Source: Planctomycetes bacterium UBA1146
GTDB lineage: Bacteria > Planctomycetota > UBA8108 > UBA1146
Assembly: GCA_002311345.1 (NCBI GenBank)
Contig: DCAA01000029.1
Location: forward strand, 130,925-149,770
DNA: 18,846 nt
Reading direction: 5' to 3'
Shown here in pieces: positions 1 through 7,050 of the stretch. Position numbers and translations under genes: made by a program. A model generated the notes under the pieces. The model made no database searches and had not been told where the DNA came from. It saw nothing but the letters and a program-made list of their open reading frames with translations. Each line of letters begins with the position of its first letter. Position 1 is the first letter of the stretch.

Positions 1-112
1 GGTCGGCAACAGCAAAACCGACATTGTGACGGGTGCCATCGTAATCGGAACCTGGATTACCCAGACCGATGATCGCGAGGGGAAGGATTCGATCATGGGA
101 TCCACGTATCAT
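1..112 (-). CDS. pth: Peptidyl-tRNA hydrolase, N-terminal part (runs off the window)
   Basis: Pth releases peptides from peptidyl-tRNAs that dropped off the ribosome, so the tRNA can be reused in the cytoplasm. Only the first 37 residues lie in the window. They contain the family's N-terminal signature GLGNPG (residues 16-21) and TRHNVGF (27-33). N19 and H29 match the substrate-binding Asn and catalytic His of the E. coli enzyme. I chose the ATG at 112-110; AGGAGG lies upstream at 131-126, a rather long spacing of about 13 bases. The start gives about nine residues before the usual MxxIVGLGNPG beginning. It lies 36 bp after the rplY stop on the same strand, and rplY-pth is a widely conserved pair. 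Identification is firm. The exact start is less so. Confidence 0.9.
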   Translation of the reverse strand, partial: MIRGSHDRILPLAIIGLGNPGSDYDGTRHNVGFAVAD

Positions 113-148
113 CGCAAACAGAATCCCTCCTGCATCCGATGGGCCAGA

Positions 149-706
149 TCAGGAGCCCTTTCGAGCGTGAACGATCACGATCTGGGTCGCATCAGCAAGG
201 AGACACTCGACTCCAGTGGGGATCTCGAGGTCCTTGGCGCGGATCGCCTCGTTGGGTTCGAGGTGATCGATTTTGACGGTCAACGAGTTCTTCAATTTTT
301 CAACTTTTCCACGAACAGGTACATGGCGATAAGCAACATCTAGTGTGGCTCCGGCGGAAACACCTTTGGGAATTCCCAGCGTGAGGATGCTCATCGTGGT
401 TTCAACGATATCGTTGGCCTTGACCCGGGAAAGATCGACGTGGATCGCGGAATCGCTAAATAAGTCGTATTGAACTTCCTTGATGATTCCGGTTTCCGAG
501 TTGCCATCGAAATCGATCTGGAACAGTTGATGATGGTCCTCGAGTGCCTTGTAGAAGTCAGAAGAATTGACAGCGACGGTGATATTCGGCTTACTGGCTC
601 CATAGATGTTGACGGGCATGAGACCCTGAGAACGGAGTCGGCGTGTCGCTCGGGAACCTACTTCTGAAGTTTCTCGAGCACGTCCCGCCAAGACAAACTT
701 GTCCAT
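149..706 (-). CDS. rplY: 50S ribosomal protein L25 / general stress protein Ctc
   Basis: L25/CTC binds 5S rRNA in the large ribosomal subunit. The 185-residue product is the long, two-domain CTC/TL5 type, not the ~94-residue E. coli L25. The N-terminal 5S-binding domain (about 1-90) includes the region around GLMPVNIYG (residues 28-36) and the IHVDLSRV segment near 88-95. The C-terminal beta domain (about 95-185) includes the characteristic GIPKGVSAGATLD stretch. The ATG at 706 is preceded by an AAGGTGAT-like ribosome binding site. The gene sits between prs and pth in the same direction, the classic prs-ctc-pth order. Nothing looks damaged. Confidence 0.95.
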   Translation of the reverse strand: MDKFVLAGRARETSEVGSRATRRLRSQGLMPVNIYGASKPNITVAVNSSDFYKALEDHHQLFQIDFDGNSETGIIKEVQYDLFSDSAIHVDLSRVKANDIVETTMSILTLGIPKGVSAGATLDVAYRHVPVRGKVEKLKNSLTVKIDHLEPNEAIRAKDLEIPTGVECLLADATQIVIVHARKGS

Positions 707-750
707 CTTCTCATCACCTTCCAGTGTCCGGGAGGTCCGGAACTCTCGTA

Positions 751-1713
751 TTACAGGCTGCTACGCCCTATCAGGGCTGACTTGTGGATCTTCCGGATCG
801 CATTGGCGAACGCGGGAGCACAGGACAGTATCACCACCCTATCATCGGAAATTTTTCCGTCCACGGGAATGGTGTCGACAAAGGCAAACTCCTGGGCAGG
901 AGAAGCCAACAGCCTCTCGACAGCTGGCCCGCAGAGGACCGGGTGTGTACAGGCCAGAGTGACCGATTTGGCGCCCTTTTCGAGGATGATCCCGGCTGCA
1001 GCTGTGATGGATCCGCCGGTGGCGATGACGTCATCGGCGAGAATTGCATGGAGGCCGTCGACGTCCCCGATGACAAACCCGATCTCGGTTTCGGTACCGC
1101 TGATCCTCCTCTTGTCGACCGTTGCGAGCCGGGCACCGAGACCCTGACTGTAAGCACGGGCCATCTTGATGGCGCCGACATCAGGACTGACGACGACAAG
1201 ATCGGTCATCTTCTTTTGATTGAAATGGTCGATGATCACCGACCCTCCGTAGACATGGTCTACCGGGATGTCGAAAAACCCCTGAATCTGTTCGCAATGG
1301 AGGTCCATCGTCACGACCCGGTCGGCTCCGGACGTGACGATCAGGTTGGCGACCAGTTTGGCAGAGATGGGCACACGCGCACCCTGTTCTCGTCGATCCT
1401 GGCGCGCATAACCAAAGTAAGGAATGACGGCAGTGATTCTGGCTGCGGATGATCGTTTCACGCAATCGATCATCACCAGCAATTCCAGCAGGTTCTCGTT
1501 CACCGGGGGGCATGTGGATTGAACGATGAAGACGTCCTTGCCACGTACGTCCTCTCCTAGCGAAACAGCGATCTCCCCGTCAGGAAATCGGTCAACCTGG
1601 GCACGCCCGGGTTCAAGCCCAAGTTCTGAACAGATATCAGCCGCCAGCGCATGGTTCGAATTGCCGTGCAGAACCACCATGCTGTCAGAGAGTTCCCGGG
1701 TGATCGGAGTCAT
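751..1713 (-). CDS. prs: Ribose-phosphate pyrophosphokinase (PRPP synthetase)
   Basis: The enzyme makes PRPP from ribose-5-phosphate and ATP in the cytoplasm, feeding purine, pyrimidine, His, Trp and NAD synthesis. Its 320 residues are a normal length for class I enzymes. Visible motifs are FPDGE (43-47), the ATP-site segment PYFGYARQDR (98-107), the signature DLHCEQIQGFF (137-147) with H139, the catalytic-loop KRR (201-203), and the ribose-5-phosphate loop starting at D227-D228. In that loop the usual DDxxDTxGT reads DDVIATGGS, so the third acidic position (231) is Ala; see the finding. The ATG overlaps the end of glmU in ATGA, which implies translational coupling. A GAGGAAAG stretch directly upstream can serve as the ribosome binding site. 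Function is near certain apart from any effect of that substitution. Confidence 0.96.
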   Translation of the reverse strand: MTPITRELSDSMVVLHGNSNHALAADICSELGLEPGRAQVDRFPDGEIAVSLGEDVRGKDVFIVQSTCPPVNENLLELLVMIDCVKRSSAARITAVIPYFGYARQDRREQGARVPISAKLVANLIVTSGADRVVTMDLHCEQIQGFFDIPVDHVYGGSVIIDHFNQKKMTDLVVVSPDVGAIKMARAYSQGLGARLATVDKRRISGTETEIGFVIGDVDGLHAILADDVIATGGSITAAAGIILEKGAKSVTLACTHPVLCGPAVERLLASPAQEFAFVDTIPVDGKISDDRVVILSCAPAFANAIRKIHKSALIGRSSL

Positions 1714-3020
1714 CTTTCTTCCTCACAAATTTCAGGGATTGAATCATCATGGCGTTTGATCTTGCGAGCGGGTACTCCAATTACTGTCGAACCGGGCTCG
1801 ACATCTCGCCCGGCCGGCACCACCGCCCCGGCACCCACTGTCGCATTATCACCGATATTTACCGGAGCGACTATGACGCTGCCGCTACCGATGAATGCAC
1901 CGGATCCGATCCGGGTCGGAGATTTGACCTTGCCATCGTAATTGGCCACCACCGCACCGGCGCCGATATTTGCCTTCCGGCCGACCGATGCGTTGCCGAG
2001 GTATGCCAGATGCTTGGCACGAACACCTTGTTCGAGGGTGCTATCTTTGATCTCGACGAAGTCCCCCACCTTGACGTCATCTTCGATGACGGTGCCTTCT
2101 CTCAGGTGGGCAAAGGGTCCGATTTCACAATGACTGCCGATTTTGACACCCCTACGGATGACCGTCTGTGGATGAATCACCGTGTCGGTGCCGATTTCCA
2201 CGTCGAACTCTATCCAGGTCGTGACCGGATCGACGATGGTCACTCCCTCGGTGAGCAATCGGGTCTGGATCCTGTCTTGCAGCACTCGTGAAACACGTGC
2301 CAAGCCGAGACGATCGTTGACTTGCAGGAACTGTTGCTGGCCTTTTGATGGGCACGCCGCTACGGGGATCCCGCCCTCGATCAGAACCTCGACAAGGTCA
2401 GTCAGATAGGACTCATTGGTCGAGTCAGCGCCACCGAGATCACCATCGACCATTTCTTGAAGTTTTGGTTGAACGCGGGAGACTCCGACAGAGTAGATGC
2501 CCAGATTGACCTCGCAGATCGCCTCGAGGGAAGAATCCACATCCTGTTGCTCCACGATGCGCTCGAAAGTGCCTTCGGTGGAGCGGACGATCCGTCCCAT
2601 TCCCGTCGGGTGATCGACATTACATGAACTGACCGTTAACTCCGCATCGGATGCTCGATGCGACTGCATCAACGAACCGAGCTGGTCCGGGTCGAGATCG
2701 GGAAGATCTCCATTGACGACCAGCACGTCATCGTGTTGTGGCGGTTGTTGATCGAGGGCAGCAAGGAGAGCATGTGCGGTGCCCAGTTGTTCGGTCTGCA
2801 TGGCGACACGTATGTCGGTGTCTGCGAGTTGCCCGGAGATCGTCTTGGCATCATGACCCAGGACCACGATGAGATCATCGGCACCTGCGTCGCGAACACT
2901 GCAAATCACCCGATCGAGCACCGTGACACCCAGGACCTTGTGAAGGAGTTTGGGCAAACTCGACTTCATGCGGGTCCCTCGTCCTGCGGCCAGGATGATG
3001 GCAGAAAATTTCTGGTCCAT
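1710..3020 (-). CDS. glmU: Bifunctional GlmU: GlcN-1-P acetyltransferase / GlcNAc-1-P uridylyltransferase
   Basis: GlmU makes UDP-GlcNAc, the precursor of peptidoglycan and lipid A, in the cytoplasm. The N-terminal pyrophosphorylase domain (about 1-235) shows LAAGRGTRMKSSLPKLLHKV (10-29), EQLGTAHA (77-84), NGDLPDL (103-109, metal-binding D105), GMGRIV (140-145), EVNLGIY (170-176) and QVNDR (233-237). The C-terminal left-handed beta-helix acetyltransferase domain holds R307 in HLREG, K325, H337 and Y340 in KHLAYLGNA, N351 in NIGAGA, and NYDG (360-363). These correspond to E. coli active-site residues R333, K351, H363, Y366 and N377. At 436 residues it is about 20 shorter than E. coli GlmU, apparently through fewer coils at the start of the helix. 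AGGA at 3030-3027 precedes the ATG. It overlaps prs by 4 bp. Confidence 0.96.
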   Translation of the reverse strand: MDQKFSAIILAAGRGTRMKSSLPKLLHKVLGVTVLDRVICSVRDAGADDLIVVLGHDAKTISGQLADTDIRVAMQTEQLGTAHALLAALDQQPPQHDDVLVVNGDLPDLDPDQLGSLMQSHRASDAELTVSSCNVDHPTGMGRIVRSTEGTFERIVEQQDVDSSLEAICEVNLGIYSVGVSRVQPKLQEMVDGDLGGADSTNESYLTDLVEVLIEGGIPVAACPSKGQQQFLQVNDRLGLARVSRVLQDRIQTRLLTEGVTIVDPVTTWIEFDVEIGTDTVIHPQTVIRRGVKIGSHCEIGPFAHLREGTVIEDDVKVGDFVEIKDSTLEQGVRAKHLAYLGNASVGRKANIGAGAVVANYDGKVKSPTRIGSGAFIGSGSVIVAPVNIGDNATVGAGAVVPAGRDVEPGSTVIGVPARKIKRHDDSIPEICEEER

Positions 3021-3139
3021 CGGGATTCCTATCGTGTTCGCCCTCGGAATTGTGCGAAGCCTTCTGAGGTTCCGCCAACCGGATCCAATCTGTGGTTCAG
3101 ATGGGCAAGAGCCGCCGCAACGTGTGAAAATGCTGCAAG

Positions 3140-3214
3140 TGGCTACCCGGCGAGGACTCGAACCTCGAATGACTGGACCAAAACCAGTTGTGTTGCCAAT
3201 TACACCACCGGGTA
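3140..3214 (-). tRNA. trnQ(uug): tRNA-Gln(UUG)
   Basis: Read on the minus strand from 3214. Acceptor UACCCGG pairs with CCGGGUA, the D-stem is GUGU/ACAC, and the anticodon arm is ACUGG-UUUUGGU-CCAGU with anticodon UUG. The T-arm is CGAGG-UUCGAGU-CCUCG, with discriminator G and an encoded CCA at 3142-3140. U1-A72 is typical of tRNA-Gln. It lies 119 bp upstream of glmU on the same strand and may be the first gene of that transcript. Confidence 0.97.
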
Positions 3215-3248
3215 GCGATTATCTGCTTCACCAGACGTGACGACCTGT

Positions 3249-3264
3249 CGCGAACCAGTTCGCG
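3249..3264 (-). other. Perfect dyad in the tRNA-Gln leader
   Basis: CGCGAAC and its complement GTTCGCG are separated by two bases, between the predicted promoter and the tRNA 5' end. In RNA this would form a 6-bp stem with a 4-base loop. It has no U-tract, so it is not a terminator. It could be a processing or operator element. The role is inferred only from symmetry and position. Confidence 0.4.
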
Positions 3265-3283
3265 TCCTCGCTCACCGTTTTGG

Positions 3284-3313
3284 ATTCTATCCGGCGGGCC
3301 GAAGTAGGGTCAA
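3284..3313 (-). promoter_or_regulatory. Sigma-70-type promoter for tRNA-Gln (and possibly glmU-prs-rplY-pth)
   Basis: On the minus strand TTGACC (3313-3308) and TAGAAT (3289-3284) are 18 bp apart. Each matches the consensus hexamer at four or five positions. Predicted transcription begins near 3277, giving a leader of about 60 nt before the mature tRNA. No terminator is visible between the tRNA and glmU, so read-through into the operon is possible. Confidence 0.6.
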
Positions 3314-3329
3314 TCGCACTCAGACAGTT

Positions 3330-3965
3330 TCAGGACGATCTGGTCCCCTCGAGGGATTTCGCCCACTGGAGCAACGGAGGGATCAGATATCGCGACCAGG
3401 ACTCCCATGTGGGGTCTTCCGGTTGTAACAGTTCGAGCGCTTGCCAGCACCCCTCCATCCGGTCGGTCTCACGGATGGCGGGCCTGTGGTCGAGTTGTGC
3501 AACGACGGCCAGACCGAGATGGACCCTTCCCACCTCAGATTCGTCGTCATTGATCCAGCCGATCATGTGAAACCCCAGCGCAGCTCGCTCGAGATCGATC
3601 TCCTCGGATAGTTCCCGCTTCATGCCACGGATCAGCAGCGGGTCATCCGCAGCAGGCTCGGGATTGACATGGCCGCCCACTCCGATCGATCTGCGATGAT
3701 GAAGGCGCGATTCTCCCTGGGTCGAGAGACGACGCAGTGTCAGAATCTGTCCCTCGTTGTGCAAGGCGATGTAGGGGATCACCTGTTTCCAGTCCGGATC
3801 CTGCTCGACCTCGTTTCTGGGTCGGAAAGATCCTGCAGGTTCCAGTCGGGAGCAGTTGAGGTGGAGATCTCCATCAGTTGGCAGAAAACCCTGGAACACC
3901 CCGAGTTGTTGCTCCATCACCGATCGGGGAATTCCCCACACCTGTTCGATCACCGAATCGTCCAT
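3330..3965 (-). CDS. NUDIX family hydrolase (COG4112-like predicted phosphoesterase)
   Basis: NUDIX enzymes hydrolyse nucleoside diphosphate-X compounds. The substrate here cannot be told from sequence. The N-terminal part resembles the COG4112 group, with a WGIPRSVM opening (10-17) and GVFQGF (22-27). The Nudix helix is clear: GGH at 97-99 and RELSEE (117-122) with the metal-binding glutamates. The spacer between GG and REL is several residues longer than the canonical box, and the Gly after EE is replaced (EEIDL). The ATG at 3965 has GAGAGG five bases upstream and yields 211 residues. An upstream in-frame start at 4058 would add 31 residues without a ribosome binding site. It is divergent from the DUF1573 gene. 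Confidence 0.85.
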   Translation of the reverse strand: MDDSVIEQVWGIPRSVMEQQLGVFQGFLPTDGDLHLNCSRLEPAGSFRPRNEVEQDPDWKQVIPYIALHNEGQILTLRRLSTQGESRLHHRRSIGVGGHVNPEPAADDPLLIRGMKRELSEEIDLERAALGFHMIGWINDDESEVGRVHLGLAVVAQLDHRPAIRETDRMEGCWQALELLQPEDPTWESWSRYLIPPLLQWAKSLEGTRSS

Positions 3966-4079
3966 GCAAACCTCTCTATCTGGGTCAGTGCTGCTTGAAA
4001 ATATGACAAAGGAAAGAAAGACACCAGAGGCCACATTCGCCCCGGAAAGTCGATACAATGCGGGCCAAGGAGATCGTCG

Positions 4080-5108
4080 ATGGAGCGCCGCGTGCCGTTA
4101 CCCACCTTTTTACTGTCTATGTGGCTGTTGCTGCCAGTGACCGCGATTCACGCCCAGTCCTCCTCATCGGTGGTGCTCGAGCCTGCCTCGATCCACCTGG
4201 GTAGTGTCGGTCACGGCCACAAACAGATTCTCGAGTTTTCACTCGTCAATCAGACCAAGGGGGAAATCACGATCGACAAGATCCGCCCCACCTGCGGCTG
4301 CATGAAGATGCTTCCTCATGACCTGAGGATCCCGCTGGGACCGGCAGAATCTCGTAGTTATCGCTGCGAAGTTTCGCTGGGAAGAGGCTGGGGGTCTTTC
4401 TACAAGAAGATCGAGGTCTCGGTCCGAGGGCAGGCCACATTGTTTCTCCCGGTCGAGGCCCGGTTCCACCCTGGTTTTCGGATTTCCGCTCTGGAGATGG
4501 TGTTCGCTACCGCTGTTGGGCTCGAAATCCCTGAATCCAGACGGACGATAGAGATCTTCAACGAGAGTGGCGGGCCCCCACCTCGAATCACCGAACTACG
4601 TACCGAAGACCCGCGCTGGAAAGTTCGCCTCGGCAAAACACTCGAGGACCGGATTGTCATCGAAGTGAGCGCCTCTTCGGAGTTTGCCCGGGGTCGGATC
4701 ATTGGAAAAGTGCACGGCAAATGCAACGATTTGCCCTTCATCATTCCGCTGAGGGGTCGTGCCTTTCAACACGTCATCCATGAACCCCAGGCATGGAATC
4801 TCAACCAGATCAACAAAACAGGCTTTTGCCAGAAGACCCTGAAAATTCGGCGAGCCGACGGTAAACCTGTTCGGGTTCTGTCCGCGCGAGTGGATCTTTC
4901 CAGAGCTCCCGCCGGGCTCGATGTGTCGGTCACCCCACGATCATTGGATGACGGCTCGGTCGAGTTGAGGGCTTACGTGGCGGATCCGTTGCCGCTGAAA
5001 ACCGGTGGGTTATTCGGTAAAATCACCGTTGTACTGGACTCTGCTGACGAGAAGGAACTCGTCATCGACTTGTTGGGCTTGATCCGAATCGGGGGACCAA
5101 AGCGATGA
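4080..5108 (+). CDS. Exported DUF1573-domain protein
   Basis: Function unknown. The 342-residue product starts with a signal peptide (about 1-25; hydrophobic core FLLSMWLLLPVTAI, then HAQ). The DUF1573 region (about 35-115) has HLGSVGHGH, VNQTKGEITIDKIRPTCGC and the following Ig-like beta pattern. DUF1573 modules are Ig/ASPM-like beta-sandwiches common in exported proteins of Planctomycetota and Bacteroidota. The rest (about 135-340) is beta-rich and probably forms two further sandwich domains. AAGGAG lies seven bases before the ATG. The stop overlaps the lpxD start in ATGA, so the two genes are very likely one transcript, although no functional link to lipid A is known. Confidence 0.85.
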   Translation: MERRVPLPTFLLSMWLLLPVTAIHAQSSSSVVLEPASIHLGSVGHGHKQILEFSLVNQTKGEITIDKIRPTCGCMKMLPHDLRIPLGPAESRSYRCEVSLGRGWGSFYKKIEVSVRGQATLFLPVEARFHPGFRISALEMVFATAVGLEIPESRRTIEIFNESGGPPPRITELRTEDPRWKVRLGKTLEDRIVIEVSASSEFARGRIIGKVHGKCNDLPFIIPLRGRAFQHVIHEPQAWNLNQINKTGFCQKTLKIRRADGKPVRVLSARVDLSRAPAGLDVSVTPRSLDDGSVELRAYVADPLPLKTGGLFGKITVVLDSADEKELVIDLLGLIRIGGPKR

Positions 5109-6139
5109 CGCTGCCAGCTCAGGAGATCGCAGACCGTCTCGGGGGTGTACTCGAGGGTCGTCCGGAGATCTTGATCGATTGTGTACGACCGCCGGAAAGC
5201 GCCGGAGATGGTGATCTGGCGTGGATTGCGGATAACCGCAGTATCCCGACAGGCATCGCTGCTTCTGCAGTTCTGGTCGGACCCTCCAGGCCAAGTGAAG
5301 AACTGATCGATGTGCCCGCCATCATCCGCCATGAGAATCCTCAGGAAGCCTTTGCCCGGGCGATCTTGTTGCTCCACCCGGAACCGGAACCACGGTTTTC
5401 CGGTATCAGCGATACCGCCCGGATCCATCCTGATAGCAACATCGCCGGCGATGTCATCATCGGGCCCGCAGTCACCATCGATGCCGCTGTCGAAATCGGC
5501 ACGGAATCGGTGATTCATCCCGGGGTGGTGATTCTTGGACCTTCTGAAATCGGTGCCGGTGTCACGCTTCATGCCAACGTGGTGATCTATGGCAACACGC
5601 ACATCGGCGAGGGAACCATCGTCCATGCCGGAACCGTGATCGGGGCTGATGGTTTCGGCTATGCACCGACAGACGAGGGTGCCCGCAAGATCCCGCATCG
5701 AGGTGGTGTCCGGATCGGTAGAGACGTCGAGATCGGCAGCAATTGCGCCATCGATCGTGGTGCGCTCGAGGATACCGTCATCGGCGAGGGTTGCAAACTC
5801 GACAACCTGGTTCACATCGCTCACAACGTCGTGATCGGACCGCACAGTTTCTTTGCCGCACAGGTCGGGATTGCCGGCTCGTCGACAATAGGACAGGGGT
5901 GCGAGTTTGGTGGCCAGAGCGGCATGATCGGACACGCCGAGGTGGGTGATCGGACCCAGGTGGCCGCCAAGGCGGGAGTGCTGCGTTCCTTTGACGGTGA
6001 TCAGGTTCTGATGGGGCTGCCGGCTGAAGATGGGCGCCAGATGCGCAAGATTTACACCATCATCTCGCAATTGCCGGAACTGCGCGACAGGATCCGAAAA
6101 CTGGAACGGGATCTGGAAAACCTCGAGAGCGCTGAATAG
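5105..6139 (+). CDS. lpxD: UDP-3-O-(3-hydroxyacyl)glucosamine N-acyltransferase
   Basis: LpxD adds the N-linked hydroxyacyl chain in the third step of lipid A synthesis, using acyl-ACP. At 344 residues it is close to E. coli LpxD (341). The N-terminal uridine-binding domain (about 1-98) is followed by hexapeptide repeats of a left-handed beta-helix (about 102-305). These include the family motif GADGFGYAP (180-188) and HIAHNVVIG (237-245), where H240 aligns with the catalytic His239 of E. coli. The C-terminus ends in a charged helix (about 310-344) usual for the trimer. Its ATG lies inside the end of the DUF1573 gene. It shows that the organism makes lipid A, or descends from one that did. 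Confidence 0.96.
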   Translation: MTLPAQEIADRLGGVLEGRPEILIDCVRPPESAGDGDLAWIADNRSIPTGIAASAVLVGPSRPSEELIDVPAIIRHENPQEAFARAILLLHPEPEPRFSGISDTARIHPDSNIAGDVIIGPAVTIDAAVEIGTESVIHPGVVILGPSEIGAGVTLHANVVIYGNTHIGEGTIVHAGTVIGADGFGYAPTDEGARKIPHRGGVRIGRDVEIGSNCAIDRGALEDTVIGEGCKLDNLVHIAHNVVIGPHSFFAAQVGIAGSSTIGQGCEFGGQSGMIGHAEVGDRTQVAAKAGVLRSFDGDQVLMGLPAEDGRQMRKIYTIISQLPELRDRIRKLERDLENLESAE

Positions 6140-6153
6140 ATCGTCGTAATCTC

Positions 6154-6182
6154 TTGCTGAAAACTCGATGGATCCCTATAAG
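6154..6182 (+). promoter_or_regulatory. Promoter of tRNA-Ala
   Basis: TTGCTG (6154-6159) and TATAAG (6177-6182) are separated by exactly 17 bp. They lie just after the lpxD stop and about 30 bp before the tRNA, placing the start of transcription near 6190. Confidence 0.65.
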
Positions 6183-6211
6183 CGAACCGGTTCGAGACGA
6201 AGCACAACCAA

Positions 6212-6287
6212 GGGCCTGTAGCTCAGCTGGGAGAGCGCTGCGTTCGCAATGCAGAGGTCAGGGGTTCGATCCCCCTCAGGTCCACCA
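6212..6287 (+). tRNA. trnA(cgc): tRNA-Ala(CGC)
   Basis: All arms fold. Acceptor GGGCCUG pairs with CAGGUCC (one G-U), D-stem GCUC pairs with GAGC, and the anticodon arm is CUGCG-UUCGCAA-UGCAG with anticodon CGC. The T-arm is AGGGG-UUCGAUC-CCCCU, with discriminator A and an encoded CCA. Everything from the anticodon loop to 3 bases past CCA is duplicated exactly at 7488-7535, so the gene is a probable integration target that stayed intact. Confidence 0.97.
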
Positions 6288-6290
6288 GAT
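6243..6290 (+). repeat. Left 48-bp direct repeat (attL-like, inside tRNA-Ala)
   Basis: The repeat begins at position 32 of the tRNA (first base of the anticodon loop) and ends three bases beyond the CCA. It is identical base for base to 7488-7535. Identity beginning exactly at the anticodon loop matches the known anticodon-loop class of tRNA integration sites. Confidence 0.9.
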
Positions 6291-6301
6291 ACCCAGTAGG
6301 G

Positions 6302-6336
6302 AACCCGCCAGGCTTTACGGCTTGGCGGGTTTCTTC
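6302..6336 (+). terminator. Rho-independent terminator after tRNA-Ala
   Basis: AACCCGCCA (6302-6310) pairs with TGGCGGGTT (6323-6331) as a perfect 9-bp stem, followed by TTTCTTC-like U-rich sequence. It ends the tRNA transcript. It lies inside the putative inserted element, so the element would have supplied it. Confidence 0.85.
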
Positions 6337-6458
6337 ATGCCCAGCGCTGGAGTGCTGATCTCCGGGCTCTAAACATACATGCGCGGATATTGCCCTCCTT
6401 CTGCGACGAGTATGCCACAGAGGAAGCCGGGGTCATGTTCTCAACTTACCGCCCGGGG

Positions 6459-7013
6459 TCACTTCAATCCGGCACCGAGCGTACCAGTGATTCGACCATC
6501 GCCGTCGAAGGTAACGACACCACCCACACCGTCCTCCAGCCCACCGAGCACCACGAGCATCTTCCCCTTGTTGTTGAAGGTGACGACCGCACCCTCGCCG
6601 TTCGGACTCGAACCCAGCCTCACGAGTTTCTGCTCCTTGTCGCTGAAGGTGGTGACAATACCCTTACCGTCCCCCGACGCCCCCAGCCCCACGAGTTTCT
6701 GCCCCTTGCCGTTGAAGGTGGTGACCCCGCCCTGGCCATTGTCGGTCGCACTCAGCCCCACGAGCATCTGGCCCTGGACGTCGAAGATGCCGAGCCGACC
6801 CAGGCGACCCTTCGATGCCCCCATCCTCACGAGTACCTGCCCCTTGTCGTTCACAACCTGAAACGCCTTCGCCTGGATCACATCGGGAGCTTTCTCCGGT
6901 TTCGCCTGGCCGACGATCAGGACGGTGGTGATGGCGATGGTGAGTGAGAGCAGTCCTGTCCGCAGACGACGGTTGGTTCGCTCCAGTTGGGTGAGTCGTT
7001 GTTCAATATCCAT
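6459..7013 (-). CDS. Membrane-anchored protein with 23-residue beta-type repeats
   Basis: I do not recognise a named family. The 184-residue product has an N-terminal coiled-coil-like segment (DIEQRLTQLERTNRRLR, 2-18), one membrane segment (about 20-36) and then repeats. After a first 26-residue unit (51-76) come four 23-residue units (77-99, 100-122, 123-145, 146-168) and a partial one. Each has the pattern F-x-x-x-G-Q-x-L-V-x-L-G, then a Gly/Asp turn and G-V-V-T. Similar Gly/Asp-rich beta repeats occur in uncharacterised bacterial surface or periplasmic proteins. The ATG at 7013 is preceded by AAGGAGG. An upstream in-frame start at 7070 would lack this signal. It lies 37 bp after the small membrane protein gene on the same strand. 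Confidence 0.8.
   Translation of the reverse strand: MDIEQRLTQLERTNRRLRTGLLSLTIAITTVLIVGQAKPEKAPDVIQAKAFQVVNDKGQVLVRMGASKGRLGRLGIFDVQGQMLVGLSATDNGQGGVTTFNGKGQKLVGLGASGDGKGIVTTFSDKEQKLVRLGSSPNGEGAVVTFNNKGKMLVVLGGLEDGVGGVVTFDGDGRITGTLGAGLK
6510..6785 (-). repeat. Four in-frame 69-bp tandem repeats
   Basis: Units at 6785-6717, 6716-6648, 6647-6579 and 6578-6510 each encode 23 residues. They remain recognisable at DNA level, for example through recurring CACGAG and GGTGGTGAC-type words on the plus strand. Unit number may therefore vary between strains by slippage or recombination. Confidence 0.75.
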
Positions 7014-7050
7014 CAATCCTCCTTGACTCCTCAGTGATTCGCTATGGGGG

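Noticed and set aside
784..1452. 222-codon plus-strand frame opposite prs
   Set aside because: It is antisense to a complete PRPP synthetase and has no recognisable features.
4973..6070. 365-codon open frame opposite lpxD
   Set aside because: It is antisense to an unmistakable LpxD. Its His/Asp-rich composition is a complement artefact of hexapeptide repeats.
6390..6947. 185-codon plus-strand frame across the repeat-protein gene
   Set aside because: It is repetitive only because the minus-strand repeats are. The minus-strand frame has AAGGAGG, a membrane helix and regular modules, so it is the real gene.
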